The notes under the pieces: model-generated
Databases searched by the model: none
The model's input: only the letters and a program-made list of their open reading frames with translations
Told to the model about the DNA's origin: nothing
Shown: piece after piece, positions 5,109 to 9,967 of the stretch
Layout: each line of letters opens with the position of its first letter
Numbering within the stretch: the stretch's first letter is position 1
Assembly (NCBI GenBank): GCA_947165405.1
Contig: CAMVAG010000070.1
Span: forward strand, 1-9,967
Source of the DNA: an uncultured Selenomonadales bacterium
GTDB taxonomy: Bacteria > Bacillota > Negativicutes > Selenomonadales > Selenomonadaceae
Direction of reading: 5' to 3'
DNA: 9,967 nucleotides
Position numbers and translations under genes: made by a program

Positions 5109-5816
5109 TTATTTAAAAGCGCAAATGGCAAACAGCGGCACCGAATCATAATCGCAACGATTATCCCTGTGGACGGCGTGCGAAATATCTTCTTCGAGCC
5201 TCACGGAAAAATTTATCCCTTCCAAGAAACCTGCATCCCAAAACGGGCGGCGGCGCGTGCTTATCGTCAAAGAATTTTTAATCGCGTCGCACTCGTCAAG
5301 CATGCGTCGACAAACTTCAGCGCGTGCACAAGTTTTTTCGTCGAGAAAATTTTTATTGCCGTAATCCGAATCAAAATTCATCAAAACGCCTCCGACTTTC
5401 AAGACGCGGAACCATTCGCGATAAGCCGCCTTGACATCGGGCAAAGTCCACGTCAAATTTCTGGTGACGACCGCGTCAAAAGTTTCGTCGTCGAAGTCAA
5501 GAGCCTGCGCGTTCATCTTTTTGAATTCGGCGGAAAGTTTCAGCTCGCGAAGATTTTTTTCAGCCTCGCCGAGCATTTTTGTCGACATATCCACGCCGAT
5601 AACTTCATGCCCCAACTTTGACAAAATCGCGGCAAAAAATCCTGCGCCCGTGCCCACGTCAAGAATTTTCAAGTTCTTGGCGGCGGGCAAATTTTTTTTG
5701 AAGATATTTTTCCACGCGATGCCGTCGACGCCGTCAAGTTCGAGGCGACGAACTTTGCTGAAATTTTCACTGCGAGCGTCCCAATAATTTTCAATGCGTT
5801 GATTCAAATGCTCCAC
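5109..5816 (-). CDS. Class I SAM-dependent methyltransferase
   Basis: Soluble methyltransferase with the Rossmann fold (235 aa). Motif I is ILDVGTGAGF (51-60), the acidic residue after strand 2 is D76 (VIGVDMS), and FDAVVTRNLTWTLPD (113-127) is the motif IV region, followed by the usual LKVGGVLMNFD strand (139-149). The start is GTG at 5814-5816, with AAGGAGG 7 nt before it. It overlaps the end of the ATPase gene by 13 bp, so it is translationally coupled. As last gene of a Nik/Opp-type ABC operon it may modify the imported ligand, a metal chelator or a transporter part; no substrate can be read. The longer upstream frame runs antiparallel through the ATPase gene in another frame and is not needed. 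Confidence 0.85.
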   Translation of the reverse strand: MEHLNQRIENYWDARSENFSKVRRLELDGVDGIAWKNIFKKNLPAAKNLKILDVGTGAGFFAAILSKLGHEVIGVDMSTKMLGEAEKNLRELKLSAEFKKMNAQALDFDDETFDAVVTRNLTWTLPDVKAAYREWFRVLKVGGVLMNFDSDYGNKNFLDEKTCARAEVCRRMLDECDAIKNSLTISTRRRPFWDAGFLEGINFSVRLEEDISHAVHRDNRCDYDSVPLFAICAFK

Positions 5817-6499
5817 TGCAAGCCCTCCTTGAAATTTGATTCGTCCAAAGTTTTCAGCCGCCCGTCCTCCAAAACAAGCACGCGGTCGGCGATTTTTTTT
5901 AAAATTGTCAAGTCGTGCGTTATGAACAGGCACGCGATATTTTTTCCCGTGCAAAGTTTTTTTATCAGCTTGACGATTTGCGCTTGGATTGTCACGTCAA
6001 GCGCGCTCGTTGCCTCGTCGCAGATTAAAAGTTTCGGCGCGATTGAAATTGCTCTGGCAATCGCCGCACGTTGACATTCGCCGCCCGATACCTCGCGAGG
6101 ATAACGTTCAAAATAATTTTTCGGCAAGCCCACTTCAATTAAAAGTTCCTCGACCTGTTCGCGAAGATTTTTATCGCCAAAAAAATTTTTAATCGGCTCG
6201 GCAATACTTGCACCCAAAGTCATGCGCGGGTTGAAAGAATCTTCGGGCATCTGGAAAATCATTTGCATGTTGCGATAAAAATTGTTGCCCGTCGCGTTTG
6301 AAATGTCCTCGCCGCAAAGAAAAATCTTTCCGCCGTCGCAAGGGATAAGCCGCGCAATGATTCTCGCCAAAGTCGACTTGCCGCCGCCGCTCAACCCGAC
6401 AATTCCCAAAATTTCGCCCGCATCGATTGAAAAATTTATGTCGTCGAGGATTTTTTTTGCGCCGAAAAATTTTTTGACGTTACGAACTTCCAAAATCAT
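5804..6499 (-). CDS. ABC importer ATPase, NikE/DppF-like
   Basis: Second ATPase of a nickel/peptide-type ABC importer (231 aa), acting on the cytoplasmic side of the membrane. The nucleotide-binding domain is complete: Walker A GLSGGGKST (35-43), Q-loop Q83 in FQMPEDSFNP, signature VSGGECQR (137-144), Walker B LLICDEATSALD (157-168) with E162, and H-loop H195 (ITHD). FQMPEDSFNP is typical of the DppF/NikE branch. It is at the short end because the C-terminal extension seen in OppF/DppF is nearly absent. The ATG overlaps the stop of the NikD-like gene by 4 bp (ATGA), indicating coupled translation and a 1:1 heterodimer with it. Nickel versus peptide or opine substrate cannot be decided. Confidence 0.93.
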   Translation of the reverse strand: MILEVRNVKKFFGAKKILDDINFSIDAGEILGIVGLSGGGKSTLARIIARLIPCDGGKIFLCGEDISNATGNNFYRNMQMIFQMPEDSFNPRMTLGASIAEPIKNFFGDKNLREQVEELLIEVGLPKNYFERYPREVSGGECQRAAIARAISIAPKLLICDEATSALDVTIQAQIVKLIKKLCTGKNIACLFITHDLTILKKIADRVLVLEDGRLKTLDESNFKEGLQWSI

Positions 6500-7263
6500 A
6501 AGCCCGCCGCCTCGATTAATTCTCGCGTGTAAATTTCTTGCGGCTCGTTGAAAATTTGTTCTCGCGTCCCGAATTCGACCGTTAATCCGTTTTTCATGAT
6601 TAAAATTTTATCAGCCATGAATTTTGCGATTCGCAAGTCGTGCGTGACCATGACGATTGAAATTTTTTGTCGTTCGCGCAGTTTTAAAAGTTCTTTGACG
6701 ACGCCCGCTTGATTTACGATGTCCAATGCGCTTGTCGGTTCGTCGGCAAGCAAAATTTTCGGTTCGAGGATTGTCGCCGCCAAAATGCCTGCCCGTTGAG
6801 CCATGCCGCCCGAAAGTCGGAAAGGATATTCGTTTAAAACTTCGGGCTTGAGATTTATTTTCCGCATGAATTCAATCGCCCGCTCTCGGAAAAATTTTTT
6901 GTCCCAATCGCGATGAGCACGGACGGCTTCAAAAATTTGGTCGCCGATTGTGCGTATCGGACAAAAACTCGCGCCGGCATTCTGAAAAATAAATCCGATT
7001 GCCTCGCCCGAAATTTTTCGCCGCTGTTTGTCGTTCAAGAAAGTTATTTCTCTTCCGTCGAAAAAAATTTTCCCGCCGATAATCGTGCCGCCCTTTTCAA
7101 GCAGACCGCCAATCGTCTTTAGTATCGTCGACTTGCCGCTGCCACTCTCGCCCGCGATAATCAAAATTTCTCCGTGCTTAACGGAAAAATTAACGTCATG
7201 CAAAATTTTTTTCTCGCCGTAAGCAACGGAAATATTTTCAACGCTCAAAAGTTTCTCAAACAT
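6496..7263 (-). CDS. ABC importer ATPase, NikD/DppD-like
   Basis: First ATPase of the importer pair (255 aa). It has Walker A GESGSGKST (38-46), Q-loop Q94 in FIFQNAGASF, signature LSGGMAQR (150-157), Walker B LLADEPTSALD (171-181) with E175, and H208 (VTHD). LSGGMAQR and ADEPTSALD are the standard motifs of the DppD/NikD/OppD branch. The C-terminus (IFNEPQEIYTRELIEA) resembles the start of the oligopeptide-type tail but lacks the cysteine cluster of DppD proteins. AGGA sits about 9 nt before the ATG. The gene follows the 73-aa gene by 18 bp and overlaps the next ATPase by 4 bp. Permease genes usually sit just before this gene in nik/dpp operons; here their place is taken by the small protein. 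Confidence 0.93.
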   Translation of the reverse strand: MFEKLLSVENISVAYGEKKILHDVNFSVKHGEILIIAGESGSGKSTILKTIGGLLEKGGTIIGGKIFFDGREITFLNDKQRRKISGEAIGFIFQNAGASFCPIRTIGDQIFEAVRAHRDWDKKFFRERAIEFMRKINLKPEVLNEYPFRLSGGMAQRAGILAATILEPKILLADEPTSALDIVNQAGVVKELLKLRERQKISIVMVTHDLRIAKFMADKILIMKNGLTVEFGTREQIFNEPQEIYTRELIEAAGL

Positions 7264-7281
7264 TAATTCGTTTCCTGTTGC

Positions 7282-7503
7282 TTAAAACTTCTTTGCCGTC
7301 AAAAATTCGCAACCGTCTTCAATATCGCAAAGTCCAACCCAATACGGTTTTTCACAAATCTTGCCTTTAACTTCCGGAATGTAGCCGAGATAATGTTCGT
7401 ACTCTTCGGGGTCGTCGTCGAAATAAATTGCAGTCTCGTCAACGTGATCTCCGGCTGCTTCAAACAGATAAAGCAAATCATCGTAAGAAATTTTATCGTT
7501 CAT
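7282..7503 (-). CDS. Small acidic protein of unknown function
   Basis: I do not recognise this 73-aa protein. It is soluble-looking, with no signal peptide or membrane helix. It is strongly acidic in its first half (YFDDDPEEYEHY, 27-38) and has three cysteines near the end (C50, C59, C65) plus H20 and H37. The C-terminal segment KPYWVGLCDIEDGCEF looks like a compact structured motif. It begins with a 4-bp ATGA overlap on the stop of the binding-protein gene and ends 18 bp before the NikD-like gene, so it is firmly part of the ABC operon. The Cys/His/Asp content would suit metal handling or binding to the ATPases, but that is only inference. An immunity or regulator-like small protein is equally possible. 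Confidence 0.75.
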   Translation of the reverse strand: MNDKISYDDLLYLFEAAGDHVDETAIYFDDDPEEYEHYLGYIPEVKGKICEKPYWVGLCDIEDGCEFLTAKKF

Positions 7504-9026
7504 TTTTTGTCAAGCTCCGCAGTTATTTCGTAATAATCGGAAGGATGAGCCTTGAAGCCTTCGACATTCGGTTTCATGACAAAGGACATGCGCAAATGCG
7601 CGGCGTAAACCAACGCGCAATCGTCGAGGACTTGTTGAGCCATTTTAATCACGAGCTCCGAACGTTTATCTGCGCCGAAAGTGTTATGCAATTCGTTTTC
7701 AAGCGCAGAAATTTGTTCGCTGTCGTAGTTGCCCGCGTTATCGACCGCGCCGGGCACAATGTGGCTCGTGAAATAATATTCGCCGTCGCCGGTCGGGGCA
7801 GTCACGATAGCTTTGGAAAAAATATCGTAGTCGCCGCTCTTGAGGAAACTTTTGTAATTGTCGGTGGCGTTGACGTTGAGCTTGACGCCGATAAGTTTCA
7901 AATTTGCCTGCGCGGCTTCGGCGAGGAGCGGAAGTTCTTGGCGCGAGGTGTAAGTCAAATAATTCAGCTCAAGATTTTTGCCGTCCTTGTCGACGTAGCC
8001 GTCGCCGTCCGAATCATTCCAGCCTGCCTCCGCCAAAAGTTTTTTCGCGCCGTCGAGGTCGTAAGAAACAGTGTGAACTTTATCGCCGCCGAAAGTCAAA
8101 TTCGCGGGGAAAGCTCCGATTGCGGGCGTGCCGTTTCCGTTGAGCAAAACTTTGCAGAAATTTTCTTTGTCAATCGCCATTGAAATTGCTTTGCGGACGT
8201 TTAAATCTTGAAGCGCGGGCGTCTTGAAATTGAATGCGACTTGATAAACTCTGGAGGTTTCGACTTGCGAAATTTTGTAGCCGTCTTTGAAAAGTTGCAA
8301 GCTTGAATAGGGCAAGCCTTGAACCGCGTCAAGTTCGCCGTTTTGCATCGCCATTGTCAGCGTGTCGCCGTCGGTTATGCTCTTGACGATAACTTTATCG
8401 AGTTTCGGTTTGACGGCTCCCCAATAATTTTCGTTCGCAACCAAATCAATCTGCGTGTCGGTGACTTTGACGGCTTTGTAAGGACCGGTGCCGACTGCGA
8501 TATTATCTTTGACGCCCGCCGCAACGTCGACAATGCAACCGTAAGGGTCGCTCAAATAATTCAGCAGCGCGGGAACTTTTTCGAAAGATTTAATCGTTAC
8601 AAATTGTCCGTCCGCCTCAATCGCAGAAATTTTTAAATCACGCGGTGCTCGGTCGTGAGTGGCAATCAAATTTTCAATACAAGCTTTGACTGCCGCGCCG
8701 TCAACTTTTTTTCCGTTTGAAAAAGTTGCGGCGTCGTTGATTTTAATTTTAACCGTGAAGTCGTCGACCTGCTCAAAACTTTCTGCAAGCCAAGGCTCAA
8801 GCTCCATGTGCTCGTTGAATTTGAAAAGCGTTTCGCCGATACCGTAGCGAAGAGTGCTCCAGCCGCTGTAGCTTTCGTGAGGATTGGTGCCGACGTTCTC
8901 CATTGCCAAGCCGTAAGCCATCGTGCCGTAAGTAAAAATTTTTTCGTCGTTTGAAGTTTTTTCTTCGCCGCCGCAGCCCGTCATAAGCAGAGCCGCCGAT
9001 AAAATTGCCGCCAAAAATTTTTTCAT
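7500..9026 (-). CDS. Substrate-binding lipoprotein, NikA/OppA-type (SBP family 5)
   Basis: Extracytoplasmic solute-binding protein of 508 aa that would deliver its ligand to a nickel/peptide-type ABC importer. The N-terminus is a lipoprotein signal: MKKFLAAILSAALL, then lipobox MTGC with C18 as the lipidated cysteine. Family-5 features follow in order: an early GIGETLFKFN region (62-71) with EPWLAESFE, VGTGPYK (178-184), a YWG element (201-203), LNVRKAISMAID (275-286) and AEAGWNDSDGDGYVDKDG (332-349). The last holds a DxDxDG calcium-loop-like motif common in this family. H423 in YFTSHIVPG lies near where NikA has its ligand histidine, so nickel-chelate binding is conceivable but unproven. The ATG is 1 bp after the stop of the secreted 126-aa gene; the stop overlaps the next gene by 4 bp. 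Confidence 0.93.
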   Translation of the reverse strand: MKKFLAAILSAALLMTGCGGEEKTSNDEKIFTYGTMAYGLAMENVGTNPHESYSGWSTLRYGIGETLFKFNEHMELEPWLAESFEQVDDFTVKIKINDAATFSNGKKVDGAAVKACIENLIATHDRAPRDLKISAIEADGQFVTIKSFEKVPALLNYLSDPYGCIVDVAAGVKDNIAVGTGPYKAVKVTDTQIDLVANENYWGAVKPKLDKVIVKSITDGDTLTMAMQNGELDAVQGLPYSSLQLFKDGYKISQVETSRVYQVAFNFKTPALQDLNVRKAISMAIDKENFCKVLLNGNGTPAIGAFPANLTFGGDKVHTVSYDLDGAKKLLAEAGWNDSDGDGYVDKDGKNLELNYLTYTSRQELPLLAEAAQANLKLIGVKLNVNATDNYKSFLKSGDYDIFSKAIVTAPTGDGEYYFTSHIVPGAVDNAGNYDSEQISALENELHNTFGADKRSELVIKMAQQVLDDCALVYAAHLRMSFVMKPNVEGFKAHPSDYYEITAELDKK

Positions 9027-9027
9027 G

Positions 9028-9408
9028 TCAATAACCCCAAGTCAAAAGTTTCCACTCGCCGTCTTCGTAAAGCCCGAAGTACCACGAATAATTTTTATAG
9101 TCGCTGTCGTAATTCCAAGCAGAAATTTTTCCGTCGTCGGGCGGCGAATGAAAATCGGTGTAGAAAACCATGCACGCGGAAAATTTTTTCTCGAAGCCGT
9201 TGCCTTCCGCCAAGTCGTTCATGTATTTGATATTTTCAGCGTTGTTGAGCTCGTCGCCGCCGTATTGAATCCTAAGCGGCGTACATTTCCACTCGCGCAA
9301 CTTTTGATTAATCGTGTCAACCGCGAACGTCGAATCCTCACAGGAAATCGCCTCGACTTGAAAAGAAAACATCATCAAGAGAATCAACGTCGCAAAAAAT
9401 TTTTTCAT
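9028..9408 (-). CDS. Small secreted protein of unknown function
   Basis: 126 aa with a clear Sec signal peptide: MKKFF, hydrophobic core to about residue 16, and a likely cut after VEA (residue 20). The mature part of about 106 aa is rich in aromatic and acidic residues, has three cysteines (C23, C42, C79), and ends in a W/Y-dense stretch (SWYFGLYEDGEWKLLTWGY). That closing pattern recalls small alpha+beta periplasmic domains of the NTF2 or DUF4829 type, a guess I cannot test. It is the first gene of the ABC operon, one base ahead of the lipoprotein gene. AAGGAGG lies about 11 nt before the chosen ATG; a nearer ATG gives only a two-codon out-of-frame peptide. An accessory role in ligand capture or envelope maintenance is possible. 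Confidence 0.8.
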   Translation of the reverse strand: MKKFFATLILLMMFSFQVEAISCEDSTFAVDTINQKLREWKCTPLRIQYGGDELNNAENIKYMNDLAEGNGFEKKFSACMVFYTDFHSPPDDGKISAWNYDSDYKNYSWYFGLYEDGEWKLLTWGY

Positions 9409-9435
9409 TGTAACATTCGCCTCCTTGAAAGAAAT

Positions 9436-9444
9436 TTTATATCA
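9436..9444 (-). promoter_or_regulatory. Extended -10 promoter of the ABC operon
   Basis: TGATATAAA on the minus strand is a good extended -10 (TGn plus TATAAA). No recognisable -35 lies at 16-18 nt, because that position is occupied by the T-run of the upstream terminator. The predicted start is near 9429, giving a leader of about 20 nt containing the ribosome binding site. No operator or riboswitch fits in this leader. Confidence 0.5.
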
Positions 9445-9450
9445 GCTTGC

Positions 9451-9477
9451 AAAAAAAAATAAGCCCCGCGCGGGGAT
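9451..9477 (-). terminator. Intrinsic terminator after the DUF3883 gene
   Basis: On the minus strand CCCC-GCGC-GGGG (9464-9475) forms a hairpin, extended by AA/TT across a mismatch. CTTA and nine T (9459-9451) follow. It lies about 20 bp after the stop of the DUF3883 gene and separates it from the ABC operon. Confidence 0.85.
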
Positions 9478-9495
9478 TGCAGCTCGATAAAATTT

Positions 9496-9967
9496 TCAGC
9501 CCGGAACGATTTCAGATACTTCGACAAGCTTTTGAATGTTGAAGTTGACGCTTAGTGCGGCTCTGTCGGGCGGTTGCTCGAAAGGTTTTCTGATATAAAA
9601 GGTTTCGTTTTTGCCGCCGTTCAGTCGGACGATCGCGAGGATAAAATTTTCGGGATTGTTCAATGCGGCGATTATCTCATTGCGGCTGACCGTGACACTT
9701 TCGGCGTCGACATATCTGCCCTTGACTTCGATTAAGCGAGAAATTTTTCCGTCGTGCGAAGTCGATTTTATGTCGTAGCCGAGATTTTGACTGCTGACAT
9801 CTTCGGGCGAAAATCCCAAGTCGCGTTCAATCGTCATGACGATATTCATCGCGGCAAGTTCGGCGGCTCTTCTGATTTCGGCAATGTTTTCGTCGACGCG
9901 GCTCAAGCTTTTTGTATTGGGCGGCGCGATATTCTCTGCGCGGCTAATCTTTGTGTTTTTGTAGACG
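9496..9967 (-). CDS. C-terminal part of a DUF3883 protein, probably a large helicase (partial)
   Basis: The frame is open to the right window edge with no stop, so 156 C-terminal residues of a longer protein are visible; the internal TTG at 9904-9906 is not needed as a start. A helical stretch (IRRAAELAAMNIVMTIERDLGF) leads into a DUF3883 domain: GYDIKS with D65, then LIEVKGR with E80 and K82 (numbering of the visible part), VTVSRNEIIAALNNPENFILAIV, and IRKPFEQPP. D...ExK is the core pattern of PD-(D/E)xK nuclease-like folds, which DUF3883 resembles. In bacteria this exact arrangement commonly closes large SNF2-type helicases near restriction or phage-defence genes. The helicase part lies outside the window, so the family is inferred. 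An intrinsic terminator follows the stop. Confidence 0.8.
   Translation of the reverse strand, partial: VYKNTKISRAENIAPPNTKSLSRVDENIAEIRRAAELAAMNIVMTIERDLGFSPEDVSSQNLGYDIKSTSHDGKISRLIEVKGRYVDAESVTVSRNEIIAALNNPENFILAIVRLNGGKNETFYIRKPFEQPPDRAALSVNFNIQKLVEVSEIVPG

Noticed and set aside
5817..5954. N-terminal extension of the methyltransferase.
   Set aside because: It is a shadow in another frame of the ATPase gene on the same strand; GTG at 5814-5816 has AAGGAGG at ideal spacing and the protein then matches the fold's usual start.
7428..8183. 251-aa plus-strand frame opposite the binding-protein gene.
   Set aside because: It is the complement of a well-supported lipoprotein gene and shows no recognisable domain or start signal.

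Overview
The window looks like chromosomal DNA of an anaerobic Firmicute, possibly a Negativicutes/Selenomonadales relative. This is a lean, not a proof. It rests on strong AAGGAGG-type ribosome binding sites, gram-positive-style promoters, roughly half GC by eye, and the mix of UvrC, Ndk, AEC/BASS and Nik-type ABC proteins. A striking compositional trait is the constant use of the word A3-5T3-6 next to CCGCCG-like codons in almost every gene. Twelve protein genes are supported, one of them a 28-residue peptide and one running off the right edge. There is also one candidate antisense RNA. No tRNA, rRNA, CRISPR or transposase is seen.

Left part (1-2781). uvrC (nucleotide excision repair nuclease) lies on the minus strand. 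A hydrophobic open frame with no normal start codon follows it at the window edge. Between uvrC and rnhA is a 357-bp interval that holds what I read as a complete type I toxin-antitoxin locus. It has a near-consensus promoter, a 28-residue membrane peptide with a perfect Shine-Dalgarno, and an SD-blocking hairpin. The two ends of the predicted mRNA are complementary over about 30 pairs. An opposing promoter with a consensus -35 would drive a ~105-nt antisense RNA that ends at a textbook intrinsic terminator just inside the toxin ORF. rnhA follows: an RNase HI whose catalytic domain is extended by a repeat-built linker ending in QLSLFDF, which looks like a beta-sliding-clamp binding motif.

Middle part (2757-5108). 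Two ten-helix-type carriers of the same superfamily (AEC, then BASS) form a minus-strand pair, the second starting at TTG directly after the stop of the first. ndk is divergent from them.

Right part (5109-9408). One minus-strand operon reads: secreted 126-aa protein, Nik/Opp-type lipoprotein binding protein, 73-aa acidic protein, NikD-like ATPase, NikE-like ATPase, SAM methyltransferase. Most joints are ATGA-type overlaps or nearly so, implying translational coupling. No permease gene is in the unit, so the importer must be completed from elsewhere. Upstream of it, behind a terminator, is the C-terminal end of a DUF3883 protein, probably a large helicase of the kind found in DNA-defence loci.

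Convergent genes are packed tightly: rnhA overlaps the BASS gene by 25 bp and ndk abuts the methyltransferase gene with no gap. There is therefore no room for separate terminators there.
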